DNA of 64,000 nucleotides from Methylobacillus methanolivorans (lineage in GTDB: Bacteria; Pseudomonadota; Gammaproteobacteria; Burkholderiales; Methylophilaceae), in NCBI RefSeq assembly GCF_044751345.1, contig NZ_JBIWXY010000001.1, positions 372,001 through 436,000 on the forward strand, in the 5' to 3' direction. This document shows positions 1 through 8,814 of the stretch, piece by piece (position 1 is the stretch's first letter; each line of letters starts with the position of its first letter). The notes beneath the pieces are model-generated. The model was not told the DNA's origin, made no database searches, and saw only the letters and a list, made by a program, of their open reading frames with translations. The position numbers were made by a program, and so were the translations under genes.

Positions 1-1273
1 TTACCTTTTCGCCGTCGCCATTGATTTCGGTGGTTTGCCCGCCGGTGATCACAGTGACGTTGGGCAGGCTGAACAGTTTCTTTTGCAACACGGCATCCGC
101 ACGTAATTCCCCGTTGAATTCGATCAAGGTGACATTCTTGACGATACCGGCAAGGTCAATCGCCGCTTCAACGCCAGAGTTACCACCGCCGATGACAGCC
201 ACGCTTCTGCCCTTGAACAATGGGCCATCGCAGTGGGGGCAATAGGCGACGCCGCGTCCACGGTATTCTTTTTCCCCTGGGACGTTGATTTCCCTCCAGC
301 GTGCACCAGTGGCGATGATGACGGACTTGGCTTTAAGTACAGCGCCGCTTTCGAGCTTGACCTCGGTGAGGCCGCCGTTGTCATGCGCTGGTACCAATGC
401 TGCTGCGCGCTGCAAGTTCATGATGTCGACATCGTAGCTTTTGACGTGTTCTTCCAATGCTGCCGCCAGCTTGGGGCCATCGGTTTCCTTGACCGAGATA
501 AAGTTCTCAATAGTCATGGTATCCATGACTTGCCCGCCGAAACGCTCAGCCACCACGCCGGTGCGTATGCCTTTGCGCGCTGAGTAGATCGCGGCAGAGG
601 CGCCAGCAGGGCCGCCGCCGACGATCAATACGTCGAATGGCTCCTTGGATGAGAGTTTTTCTGCCTCTTTTTTGATCGCGCCAGTGTCGATCTTATTGAG
701 TATTTCTTGTACCCCCATACGTCCATGACCGAACTCCTGACCATTGAGGAAGATAGTAGGCACGGCCATGATCTTGCGCTCGTCCACTTCTTTCTGAAAC
801 AAGGCACCGTCGATCATGACGTGACGGATGTTCGGGTTGATCGCAGCCATGAGGTTGATGGCCTGCACCACTTCGGGACAGTTGTGACAGCTTAACGAGA
901 TGTAGGTCTCGAAATTGAATTCGCCTTCAAGGTTGCGGATTTGCTCGATGATTTCTGGCTCGGCCTTGGGCGGATGACCACCTACCTGCAACAACGCCAA
1001 TACGAGCGAGGTGAATTCATGCCCCATGGGAAGCCCGGCAAAGCGGATGCCGAGGTTTTTTCCTGGGCTGTTTAGGCTGAAAGAGGGTTTGCGTTGCGTG
1101 TCATCATCACTTTGCTGGACGCTAATGTGCGCAGACAGGCTCTTGAGGTCGTTCAGCAACTCCAGCAGCTCGCGGGATTTATCTCCGCTATCTACAGAAG
1201 CAGTGATTTCGATAGGCTGGGTGAGTTTGTCGAAATAAGCCTTTAATTGTGTCTTGATGTTTGCGTCCAACAT
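1..1273 (-). CDS. ahpF: Alkyl hydroperoxide reductase subunit F, 3' end outside window
   Basis: Flavoprotein disulfide reductase that passes electrons from NAD(P)H through FAD and two dithiol centres to AhpC. Reading leftwards from ATG at 1273, an N-terminal thioredoxin-fold domain carries C-H-N-C near 880-893. A Rossmann FAD-binding motif G-G-G-P-A-G lies near 610-640. The redox pair in the pyridine-nucleotide domain, Y-C-P-H-C-D-G, lies near 225-245. About 424 codons are present; the family is about 520 residues, so roughly the last 95 lie beyond the left edge. It lies 89 bp downstream of ahpC on the same strand, separated by a terminator-like hairpin, as in classic ahpCF operons. The identification is secure from the motif order and the neighbour. 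Confidence 0.96.
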   Translation of the reverse strand, partial: MLDANIKTQLKAYFDKLTQPIEITASVDSGDKSRELLELLNDLKSLSAHISVQQSDDDTQRKPSFSLNSPGKNLGIRFAGLPMGHEFTSLVLALLQVGGHPPKAEPEIIEQIRNLEGEFNFETYISLSCHNCPEVVQAINLMAAINPNIRHVMIDGALFQKEVDERKIMAVPTIFLNGQEFGHGRMGVQEILNKIDTGAIKKEAEKLSSKEPFDVLIVGGGPAGASAAIYSARKGIRTGVVAERFGGQVMDTMTIENFISVKETDGPKLAAALEEHVKSYDVDIMNLQRAAALVPAHDNGGLTEVKLESGAVLKAKSVIIATGARWREINVPGEKEYRGRGVAYCPHCDGPLFKGRSVAVIGGGNSGVEAAIDLAGIVKNVTLIEFNGELRADAVLQKKLFSLPNVTVITGGQTTEINGDGEKV

Positions 1274-1306
1274 GATGTGCTCTCAATCTTGTATTGATAG
1301 TGCTGC

Positions 1307-1352
1307 AAAAAATGCCCGGGCAGATAGGCAGGGAGTTTGTGTTTGCCCGGGC
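1307..1352 (-). terminator. Hairpin with T-run between ahpC and ahpF
   Basis: GCCCGGGCA (1314-1322) pairs perfectly with TGCCCGGGC (1344-1352) across a 21-nt loop. On the minus strand the stem is followed by six T residues (1307-1312). This is the form of a rho-independent terminator. Because it sits between ahpC and ahpF, it probably acts as a partial terminator that keeps ahpF expression below ahpC. Confidence 0.75.
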
Positions 1353-1362
1353 TTGTTAGTGC

Positions 1363-1932
1363 TTAGATCTTGCCAACGAGGTCGAGGGAAGGAGCCAATG
1401 TAGCTTCGCCTTCTTTCCACTTGGCTGGGCATACTTCACCAGGGTGGGTGGCAACGTATTGTGCTGCCTTGATCTTGCGTACCAGGTCAGCGGCGTCGCG
1501 GCCAATGCCTTCTGCGGTTACTTCAATCGCCTGGATAACGCCATTGGGGTCGATGATGAAGGTGCCGCGGTCAGCCAGGCCTTCTGCTTCGCGTAATACG
1601 CCGAAGTTGCGTGTCACGGTCGCTGTCGGGTCGCCGATCATGGGGAACTTGATCTTGCGGATGGTATCCGAAGCATCGTGCCAAGCCTTGTGTGTGAAGT
1701 GGGTGTCTGTGGAGACGGAGAAAACTTCGACGCCCAACTTTTGCAGTTCGTCGTAGTTGTCGGCGATGTCGCCAAGTTCTGTTGGGCAAACAAAGGTGAA
1801 GTCGGCAGGGTAGAACACTACGGCAGCCCACTTGCCCTTGAGGTCTGCTTCAGTCACGGTGACGAATTCACCGTTATGGAAGGCAGTTGCCTTGAATGGC
1901 TTGATTTCGGTGTTGATGAGTGATGTTGTCAT
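1363..1932 (-). CDS. ahpC: Alkyl hydroperoxide reductase subunit C (peroxiredoxin)
   Basis: Typical 2-Cys peroxiredoxin of 189 residues that reduces hydrogen peroxide, organic peroxides and peroxynitrite in the cytosol and is recycled by AhpF. The peroxidatic cysteine is C49 within F-V-C-P-T-E, and the resolving cysteine is C168 within G-E-V-C-P-A. The length matches E. coli AhpC (187). An AGGAG ribosome-binding site lies just upstream of the ATG. It is first in an ahpC-ahpF operon. The AT-rich upstream region contains a 16-bp perfect palindrome, but no convincing OxyR motif was recognised there. Confidence 0.98.
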   Translation of the reverse strand: MTTSLINTEIKPFKATAFHNGEFVTVTEADLKGKWAAVVFYPADFTFVCPTELGDIADNYDELQKLGVEVFSVSTDTHFTHKAWHDASDTIRKIKFPMIGDPTATVTRNFGVLREAEGLADRGTFIIDPNGVIQAIEVTAEGIGRDAADLVRKIKAAQYVATHPGEVCPAKWKEGEATLAPSLDLVGKI

Positions 1933-1977
1933 TGCAATCTCCTAGGGTGTTGAAATAGTGAGATTGCAGTGTAGGGA

Positions 1978-1993
1978 ATTTATTTAAATAAAT
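1978..1993. promoter_or_regulatory. Perfect AT palindrome upstream of ahpC
   Basis: ATTTATTTAAATAAAT reads identically on both strands and lies 45-61 bp upstream of the ahpC start, in a very AT-rich stretch that ends at the stop of the neighbouring diguanylate cyclase. It could be a promoter-region operator or simply part of an AT-rich upstream element. No regulator can be named from the sequence. Confidence 0.35.
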
Positions 1994-2029
1994 AAAATTG
2001 ATTGTTTAAATTTATTTAATAAGTAATTT

Positions 2030-3220
2030 TTATTGATTTTGGCGATCAGCCTCAATGTTGTATTGCAGCATGCAGTTTCTGCCTGCAGCTTTGGCTGCAT
2101 ATAGCGCAGTATCAGCGCGATGGAGCATCGCCTCCCAGCTTGTCGCGAGATCGATATGGGGGTTCCAGGTATAGAGCCCCAGGCTGCAAGTGACTTGGCG
2201 ATTGTCGCAAGCTGGGTGGCGCAGGTTGCGCATGGCTTCCAACACGCGGTCTCCCAATGCGATGGCTTCCTCTGTGGTGGTATGCGGGCAGAGAATACAG
2301 AGTTCTTCACCACCGTAGCGTCCGATGATGTCAGTGTTGCGGCAGGTGTTACTCAAGGTGAGAGCAACACTGCGTAATACTTTATCGCCGACATCGTGCC
2401 CATAGGTGTCATTGACCAATTTGAAATGATCCAGGTCGAGCATGAAGATACTGATAGGTTTTTGGTAGCGTAGCGCTAGGTCTACTTCACGGCGTCCAAG
2501 GTTGACCAGTGCACGACGGTTATAAAGCTTAGTCAATTCGTCATGCGAGGCGAGGTGCTCTTTTTCAAGAATGATGGATTCGAAATACATCAAGAGCAAG
2601 CCAAGGGAGCCCAGCAGGTTACACCACATGGGGATCAGGTAAAGCCCGAATACGTTGATGGGGTCATGGCTTTGTGGGGCGAGATCTATCCCACCGCTGA
2701 TAGCGAGGATGCCGCGTAAGATGAAATCTGCGGCGGCTAGTGTATAGGCAATGATGACGAGGCTATTGGCAAATGATAGCCGGATGCCCCTTGCCTTGAT
2801 CACCTCAACCACGTTGAGGAACATCAACACGGCCAGCATGAGAGAGAACAGCAGGGTGCGGATGCCTACTGTCAATTGCAGCAAAACGCTGAGGCTATAG
2901 GTAATAAAAAATCCCAGGATCAGGTACCAGCCAACGTGAGCAGGATGCTTACCGAAAAATGCCTGTGTTCCCCACCATTTTGCTGTCATCGCAGCGATCA
3001 TGAGGGTTGAACCAGTGATGAGTGGCAAATGACCAAATTTTGAGATACTGAAGGCAGTGAGCGTGGAGCCAAAGATGCTCAGTAGGCCGGAAAGAGCCCA
3101 ATAGCGTGTGGAGCGTTCAGTTGGGGCGAGGAAATACAGGCCACCCATAATGATGGCAATGCACAACTGGCTGATTGCATAAGCAATATTGGCTGTATAT
3201 GAATTCCACAACGAATCCAA
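2030..3220 (-). CDS. Membrane-bound diguanylate cyclase (GGEEL)
   Basis: Predicted to make cyclic di-GMP from two GTP. The N-terminal ~215 residues are hydrophobic, with about six to seven membrane segments and no recognised sensor-family motif. The C-terminal GGDEF domain has an active-site signature G-G-E-E-L at residues 303-307, a permitted variant of GGDEF. An intact allosteric inhibition site R-N-T-D lies at 294-297, five residues before it. The metal-binding D-L-D-H-F near 262-266 is present. The start is TTG at 3220, preceded by AGGGAG at a good spacing. It is monocistronic or loosely linked to its neighbours. The environmental signal cannot be inferred. Confidence 0.9.
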   Translation of the reverse strand: MDSLWNSYTANIAYAISQLCIAIIMGGLYFLAPTERSTRYWALSGLLSIFGSTLTAFSISKFGHLPLITGSTLMIAAMTAKWWGTQAFFGKHPAHVGWYLILGFFITYSLSVLLQLTVGIRTLLFSLMLAVLMFLNVVEVIKARGIRLSFANSLVIIAYTLAAADFILRGILAISGGIDLAPQSHDPINVFGLYLIPMWCNLLGSLGLLLMYFESIILEKEHLASHDELTKLYNRRALVNLGRREVDLALRYQKPISIFMLDLDHFKLVNDTYGHDVGDKVLRSVALTLSNTCRNTDIIGRYGGEELCILCPHTTTEEAIALGDRVLEAMRNLRHPACDNRQVTCSLGLYTWNPHIDLATSWEAMLHRADTALYAAKAAGRNCMLQYNIEADRQNQ

Positions 3221-3318
3221 ATGGTTGCTCCCTCTGATCCTCAGGTCAATCAGTCATTGAAATGGCAGTGGGCACAGTTTATTGATGGCACAGGCTTGCT
3301 AATACCATCGTGCCCACT

Positions 3319-5223
3319 CTACGCTAAATTACGGTTTTCCAGTTCTTCCCAACGCACCATGGCTTGTTCAATTTCGCTGCCGATCTCGCTTAACCTCTGT
3401 TGCAAGGTGCGTGCCTGATCAGCGTTTTCCCGATAAATATCTGGGTTGGCCAAGGCTTGGTTGATGGTGCTTTGCTCTGTTTCCAAGGCTTCAATTTTCC
3501 CAGGCAGGCTTTCCAGTTCGCGGGTTTCCTTGAAGCTGAGTTTATTTGCCGCAGGCTTCTTGGCTGGTGTTTCCTGCTTGGGTTTCTCGTTGCTTACCTT
3601 GGCAGCAGTTTTTGCAGCAGCTTGTGATTGGGTGTGGCGGAACCAGTCATCGTAGCCGCCCCCAAATTCACTCAGGATGCCATTGCCTTCAAAGGCAATG
3701 ATCTGGGTCACTGTATTTTCAAGGAAGGCACGATCGTGGCTGACCAGGAACAAGGTGCCTGCAAATTCTTGTAACAGGCTTTCCAGCAATTCCAGGGTTT
3801 CGATGTCGAGATCATTGGTAGGCTCATCCAGCACCAGTACATTGGCAGGGCGCGCAAACAAACGTGCCAGTAACAGGCGGTTACGCTCACCACCGGAAAG
3901 CGATTTCACTGGCGATCGCGATCGCTGTGGTGGAAAGAGAAAGTCTTCCAGATAGCTGATGACATGCTTGCGCTCATTGCCGATCTGCACGAATTCGGAG
4001 CCAGGGCTGATGGTATCAGCCAGCGTAGCCTCTTCGTCCAGTTGCTCGCGCATCTGGTCAAAGTAAGCCACGTTGAGATTAGTGCCGCGCTGGATGAAGC
4101 CACTATTCGGTTCCAGTTCACCCAGGATCAATTTGAGTAGGGTGGATTTACCGGCACCGTTGGGGCCAATCAACCCGATCCGGTCACCACGCATGATGCG
4201 CGTGCTGAAATCTTGAATCAGTGGCTTGTTGTAAGCGAGCGAGACATGATCCAGTTCCGCCACCAGCTTGCCTGAGCGTTCACCGCTATCCAGCGTGAGC
4301 TTGACGTTGCCCTGGCGTTCGCGCCGAGCGGCACGCTCCAGGCGCAAGGCTTCCAGTCGGCGAACACGGCCTTCGTTGCGCGTGCGCCTTGCCTTGATGC
4401 CCTGGCGTATCCAGACTTCTTCTTGTGCAAGAAATTTATCGAACTTGGCAGCATGGGTAGCTTCCACTGCCAAGAGTTCTTCCTTCTTGATTTGGTATTG
4501 GCTGTAATTACCCTGGAAATCCGTCAAGTGACCACGGTCGAGCTCCACGATGCGTGTCGCCAGGCGATCAAGAAAACGTCTGTCATGGGTGATAAACAGC
4601 AAGCTGCCCTTGAAATCCAATAACAAGTTTTCCAGCCACTCAATCGCGGCAAAGTCCAAGTGGTTGGTGGGTTCATCCAGCAACAAGACTTCAGGTTCTG
4701 CCACCAAGGCGCGAGCAAGTGCCACGCGCTTGCGCCAGCCACCTGATAATGTGGAAATTTTGGCCTCGGGGTCCAGCTGCAAGCGGCTTAATACCGCTTC
4801 CACGCGTGCTTGTGATTGCCAACCACCTTGTGATTCCAACTCATGCTGCAATGTCTGCATACGAGCAATGAGACTATCGAGGTCGGCATCAGGCTCTGCC
4901 ATTTGCTGTGATACGTGGTGATATTCCACCAAGGCCTGGCGCAAGTTGCCCAAGCCTTCGGCCACAGCCTCGAAAATAGTGTGCTCAGGGTCAAGCGCGG
5001 GTTCTTGCGGCACGTAGACAGTACGTGATTTTGGGGCGCGCCAGAAAGTGCCATCGTCCAGCTTGCTTTCGCCAGCAATTACTTTGAGCAGGCTGGATTT
5101 GCCTGCTCCATTACGGCCAATCAGGCCCACGCGTTCACCAGCATCAAGTTGGAAGTTGGCATGGTCAAGCAGGGGATAGTGTCCATAAGCCAGGCTGGCT
5201 TGGTCGAGGGTGATGTAAGGCAT
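3319..5223 (-). CDS. uup: ABC-F family ATPase, Uup type
   Basis: Soluble ABC-F protein of 634 residues with two ATP-binding cassettes and no membrane domain. Walker A is G-R-N-G-A-G-K-S at 36-43 and, in the second cassette, G-P-N-G-A-G-K-S near 350. Signature sequences L-S-G-G-W and L-S-G-G-E and Walker B L-L-L-D-E-P-T-N are intact. The C-terminal ~70 residues form a charged coiled coil with a lysine/alanine-rich linker, as in Uup, which is linked in E. coli to ribosome function and to precise transposon excision. EttA lacks such a C-terminal extension. YheS-like assignment is the main alternative. Confidence 0.9.
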   Translation of the reverse strand: MPYITLDQASLAYGHYPLLDHANFQLDAGERVGLIGRNGAGKSSLLKVIAGESKLDDGTFWRAPKSRTVYVPQEPALDPEHTIFEAVAEGLGNLRQALVEYHHVSQQMAEPDADLDSLIARMQTLQHELESQGGWQSQARVEAVLSRLQLDPEAKISTLSGGWRKRVALARALVAEPEVLLLDEPTNHLDFAAIEWLENLLLDFKGSLLFITHDRRFLDRLATRIVELDRGHLTDFQGNYSQYQIKKEELLAVEATHAAKFDKFLAQEEVWIRQGIKARRTRNEGRVRRLEALRLERAARRERQGNVKLTLDSGERSGKLVAELDHVSLAYNKPLIQDFSTRIMRGDRIGLIGPNGAGKSTLLKLILGELEPNSGFIQRGTNLNVAYFDQMREQLDEEATLADTISPGSEFVQIGNERKHVISYLEDFLFPPQRSRSPVKSLSGGERNRLLLARLFARPANVLVLDEPTNDLDIETLELLESLLQEFAGTLFLVSHDRAFLENTVTQIIAFEGNGILSEFGGGYDDWFRHTQSQAAAKTAAKVSNEKPKQETPAKKPAANKLSFKETRELESLPGKIEALETEQSTINQALANPDIYRENADQARTLQQRLSEIGSEIEQAMVRWEELENRNLA

Positions 5224-5252
5224 AGTCAGTATTTTATCAGTAGGGGTTTAAT

Positions 5253-5282
5253 GGGCAGTATGGCCCGTTTGGGCCTATTGCC
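5253..5282 (-). terminator. Hairpin downstream of the AsmA-like gene
   Basis: An almost perfect inverted repeat with the core GGCCC-GTTT-GGGCC and outer arms GGGCAGTAT / TATTGCC, just beyond the stop of the AsmA-like gene. No T-run follows on the minus strand, so it may be a transcript-stabilising or weak termination structure rather than a strong intrinsic terminator. Confidence 0.35.
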
Positions 5283-5303
5283 GCTAGCATTTACAACTTG
5301 CTT

Positions 5304-7403
5304 TTAGTGTCCAGGAATGGCAGGGGCAGGCGATGGCTGCGTGCTTGGAGTGGTCTTGTCTGGTTCGCTTTTGACGGGTTTCGGGGTATAGCCATGGAGC
5401 GCCTGGCTGCAATTGTAAGAGTTGCTCTTGGAGCCAGTATCCAGGTAGGGTAGGATCGCCGCCAGCGGATTAACGAAAGCCAATGCCACACTGCCCAGCA
5501 GGCGAGCTGCAATCGGGGCGGCTTCTGGGCGTACCTTGGGCTCGACAAAGCTGCCTTGCACCTTGATAGGCGAGCGTACAGTAAGCGGGGAGAAGTTCTT
5601 GGGTTTTGCCGCCAGCAACAGGTCTAGTTTTTCTTGTCCCAGGTCAATATTGCCATTGATCAAAACCAGGGTGACCGGGGTGTCGATCAGTGCTACTTCA
5701 GGCTTGATGACGCCGTTGCTGGCCTTGAGATCCATCACAGCACATTGCAGGCGCTGCGATTTGTCTCCACCCAACCAGGCGCTCACGCTCTGGGCAATAT
5801 CCAGCCCGAGCAACTCCATCACTAGTCGGGATATTTCGCCTTGTTCAATGAATAAGGTGGTATTGCCGTTGAGTGAGCCCAGCAGTTCAGCGGTGGTATT
5901 GCCTTTACCACTGAGCTCGGTGCGCCCGTTCAGGGTGCCGGTGATATAGGGAGAGGCTTCCTTGCCCTGTTTCTTGGCAGCTTCCTGGCGGTCCTTGGAG
6001 ACTTGCAGCCATTTGCCAAGCTCGATGTCTTTCCAGCCTAGCTTGATCTGCCATTGGGGCGGGTAGCGTTTTGCATTGCCATCCTGGGGTTCGTGGGCAT
6101 CTATGATCAGGCTACCGGTCAGTTTGCCATCCGCAGTGTTGGCTAAGATGTCGCTGATGCTGAGTTTGCCTTGATTCAGGCTGAGCTTGGCCTTGAATGG
6201 TGCCACCGGCAAGGCGAAGGCGTTCCCCAGGTTCATGTAATCCATTTTGATGGCGATATCGGCATCCATGAAATTCAGCGAGGGTAGATCCAGTGGACGA
6301 TCAGGAATGGCACGTCCTTCAGTAGGCTGGGCTGGGGTGCCATCGGATTGCAGGGTACCGAATGCTGGCGCAAGGTCGGCAAGAAAGAAGCGGCTACCAT
6401 CGATTTTACCGCTCAAGAGTGGCACTTGGCCTGATTGGCGACGCGGGTCATATTGGAGCACGGCGCTCAAGCTGCTTTTACCAATCTTGGCAGAGTCTAC
6501 GTTAACGTCCCAAATATCAGTATGTTTGCTGAGCGCAGCGCTGATGCGGAAGGAGTCGGTGGTCGGGAACACACTACCAGTGAGGTCGCCCAATACTGAT
6601 AACGATGGGCCGGTGACAATGGCATTGCCGACAATATCTTGCCGACCAAAGAGATCGGATATTTGCCCGTTGAAATCTACGCGTAGTTTGGCGTATTCCA
6701 ACCAGCCTTTGGATTTGATTGGTGGAGCGTCGGCATCTTGCGTGGCGATAGGCAGAAAGCCAGGTGTCTCCAGGAATGCTTTCAATGGCTTACCCTGGAA
6801 TTGCCCGTTGATGCTGACTTCTGAACGTAGCTCTTCCTGGCTGCTGCCTTCTTCCGTCTTGAATTTGGCTTGTAACCTGGCTTGGCTGATGACATCGTCT
6901 ATGCGGCTACTACCATTCTTCACGATCAGGGTTTCGATCACGGGAAGCGGGCTATCAGGCGCATTGTCATCTTTGGGGAATTGCCAAGTGGCTGTGCCAT
7001 CGGCATGGCGGATCAGCTGCGCATCAATCTCGTCCACCTTGACTTCACGGATGCGCAAGCTGTTCGTTTGCTTGAAATGCCAGAGGTCCTTGTAACGCAG
7101 CTTGATACTGATGTTGTCTGCATCGACCAAGTGCGGCACCTTGAACGCAGCCGGGGCTGCAATATAGAGGTGTCCCAGGTCAAGCTGGACACCTGCCCAG
7201 AGATGCAGCTGGAAAGGCGCATCCAGCTTTACTTCTCGTTCTAATTGCTTGGTCAGTAGCTTTTCTGCAGGCTCGCGTAGGAACGTCCAGCCCTGGATTT
7301 CACATGCAATGAACGCAACAAGCAGTACCATCAATAGCCAGAACAAGGCTTTTACAAACCTGTAAGTGCTGCGCCTCAATTGTCCGGATTGTTGATGTGC
7401 CAT
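5304..7403 (-). CDS. AsmA-family inner-membrane protein
   Basis: A 699-residue protein of the AsmA family, bridge-like envelope proteins implicated in outer-membrane lipid homeostasis. One N-terminal transmembrane helix (about residues 17-35) anchors a large periplasmic beta-rich part. An AsmA-type N-terminal region follows the anchor. The AsmA_2-like C-terminal region, about residues 500-650, includes the conserved pattern of a short amphipathic element followed by V-R-S-P-I-K-V-Q-G-S-F. The extreme C-terminus is proline/serine/threonine-rich and low in complexity. The gene stands alone between uup and an MFS transporter on the same strand. Confidence 0.88.
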   Translation of the reverse strand: MAHQQSGQLRRSTYRFVKALFWLLMVLLVAFIACEIQGWTFLREPAEKLLTKQLEREVKLDAPFQLHLWAGVQLDLGHLYIAAPAAFKVPHLVDADNISIKLRYKDLWHFKQTNSLRIREVKVDEIDAQLIRHADGTATWQFPKDDNAPDSPLPVIETLIVKNGSSRIDDVISQARLQAKFKTEEGSSQEELRSEVSINGQFQGKPLKAFLETPGFLPIATQDADAPPIKSKGWLEYAKLRVDFNGQISDLFGRQDIVGNAIVTGPSLSVLGDLTGSVFPTTDSFRISAALSKHTDIWDVNVDSAKIGKSSLSAVLQYDPRRQSGQVPLLSGKIDGSRFFLADLAPAFGTLQSDGTPAQPTEGRAIPDRPLDLPSLNFMDADIAIKMDYMNLGNAFALPVAPFKAKLSLNQGKLSISDILANTADGKLTGSLIIDAHEPQDGNAKRYPPQWQIKLGWKDIELGKWLQVSKDRQEAAKKQGKEASPYITGTLNGRTELSGKGNTTAELLGSLNGNTTLFIEQGEISRLVMELLGLDIAQSVSAWLGGDKSQRLQCAVMDLKASNGVIKPEVALIDTPVTLVLINGNIDLGQEKLDLLLAAKPKNFSPLTVRSPIKVQGSFVEPKVRPEAAPIAARLLGSVALAFVNPLAAILPYLDTGSKSNSYNCSQALHGYTPKPVKSEPDKTTPSTQPSPAPAIPGH

Positions 7404-7449
7404 GGATTACCCTTGCTTGTAGATTCAGCTCAGGCAAGTGAGCTGAATA

Positions 7450-8601
7450 TTATTTTGTCTGTTTTCCATAGTGTTGCATGCTGTATAAAGTCAGCAAAGC
7501 CCCACAAATGGCAACCGCCGCGCTGGCCAAGGCAACGGCTGGCAAGCCGAAATCAAAATGGATCACGGCACCACCCAAGAAGGCACCACCTGCATTTCCC
7601 AGGTTGAAAGCGCTCTGGTTGACGGTAGAAGCCATCAATGGCGATTCACCCGCTTGCGCCATGGCATTGGTTTGCAGGCCTGGGCCAACGGCAAAACTCA
7701 CCATGCCCCAAATAAATGCCGTAGCAATCGCTGCCAGCGTGAATTGCATACTCCATGCGAAGACAACGCCTAACAAGGCCATGCCTATTAGTGAGAGGGT
7801 GATTGTGGGTAATAGTTTCCAATCGGCCATTTTTCCGCCGATATTTAGCCCGATGGTGGCAGCAATCCCCATGGCAATCAGCATGAAGCTGACATGATGG
7901 GGTGAAAGCCCGGACATATCTTCTAGTATCGGCGTGATGTAGGTAAAGATCGTGAATACCCCGGCAAAACCAATCGCGGTAATGGCCATGGCTAGCAGCA
8001 CGTTAGGCTGGAGTACGGCTTGCATCTCCTTACGGATATCCGGCTTAGGCATGGCGCTGAGATCGGGGATAAAACGCCAGAGGGCATACATGGCAATCGC
8101 GCCGCAGGCGGCAACTGTCCAGAATGGAATGCGCCAGCTGGTTACCTGGCCCAGCAGGGTACCTAGCGGTACGCCAAGCACATTGGCCATGGTCAGGCCG
8201 GTAAACATGAGCGCCAGGGCACGGTTGCCTTGGCCGGGCGGCGCCAGATGTAGTGCGACCACCGCAGCAATGCCGAAAAATGAGCCATGGCTCAATGCCG
8301 TGAAAATACGCGCTGCTGCCAGGGTCATGTAGTTAGGGGCAAGGGCGCAGAGGATGTTGCCCAGCGTGAAAATCGCCATCAGACCTAGCAATGTGGCTTT
8401 ACGTGGCCGGTTGATCGTGAGAGCAACCATCAAAGGGCCGCCGATTACGACGCCCAGGGCATATACGGTCACCAGGTTGCCAGTAGCGGGGATAGAGACA
8501 TCCAGGCCATGGGCGATGTCGGGTAATAAGCCCATGGGCAGAAATTCGGTCATGCCGATGCAGAACGCACCAGCGGCTAGTGCAATCATCCAACTGCCCA
8601 T
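7450..8601 (-). CDS. MFS transporter, DHA1 / AraJ-like exporter
   Basis: A 383-residue major facilitator with about 12 predicted membrane helices, resembling the AraJ/YdhP-type drug or sugar efflux subgroup. The N-terminus contains the characteristic F-C-I-G-M-T-E-F-L-P-M-G-L-L. The cytoplasmic loop after helix 2 has a degenerate motif A (G-G-P-L ... R-P-R-K). A strong Shine-Dalgarno sequence is not obvious before the ATG. Substrate unknown. It is separated by 46 bp from the downstream AsmA-like gene on the same strand, so co-transcription is possible. Confidence 0.9.
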   Translation of the reverse strand: MGSWMIALAAGAFCIGMTEFLPMGLLPDIAHGLDVSIPATGNLVTVYALGVVIGGPLMVALTINRPRKATLLGLMAIFTLGNILCALAPNYMTLAAARIFTALSHGSFFGIAAVVALHLAPPGQGNRALALMFTGLTMANVLGVPLGTLLGQVTSWRIPFWTVAACGAIAMYALWRFIPDLSAMPKPDIRKEMQAVLQPNVLLAMAITAIGFAGVFTIFTYITPILEDMSGLSPHHVSFMLIAMGIAATIGLNIGGKMADWKLLPTITLSLIGMALLGVVFAWSMQFTLAAIATAFIWGMVSFAVGPGLQTNAMAQAGESPLMASTVNQSAFNLGNAGGAFLGGAVIHFDFGLPAVALASAAVAICGALLTLYSMQHYGKQTK

Positions 8602-8763
8602 TATTACTCAGCTCACTATGTCTTGAAATGGTTGAAAAACAGAAGCTTGAAAAGGAAATTCTGTGCGTCCAAATGGGTAAGCGCACGAAAGGGAACTGCC
8701 TAGCTACGGGCGCTACTTTACCATGCGAATGGGATGGATTTCATGACAAAAAAGCCAGGCTAA

Positions 8764-8803
8764 CACCAAGCCTTATTGGCTAAAAGCTGCATAAGGCTTG
8801 GTG
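8764..8803. repeat. 13-bp perfect inverted repeat downstream of rep
   Basis: CACCAAGCCTTAT (8764-8776) and ATAAGGCTTGGTG (8791-8803) are perfect complements with a 14-nt loop. The structure begins 12 bp past the rep stop codon on the minus strand. No run of T residues follows in either direction, so it is a strong RNA hairpin candidate but not a canonical terminator. Confidence 0.55.
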
Positions 8804-8814
8804 CCGCTGAGATG

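Noticed and set aside
1978..2030. OxyR binding site before ahpC
   Set aside because: The region is AT-rich and palindromic, but the ATAG-N7-CTAT spacing pattern of OxyR is not present.
6247..7095. 282-codon plus-strand frame opposite the AsmA-like gene
   Set aside because: The composition (Ser/Arg/Leu-rich, no domain) is that of an antisense shadow; the minus-strand protein is clearly real.
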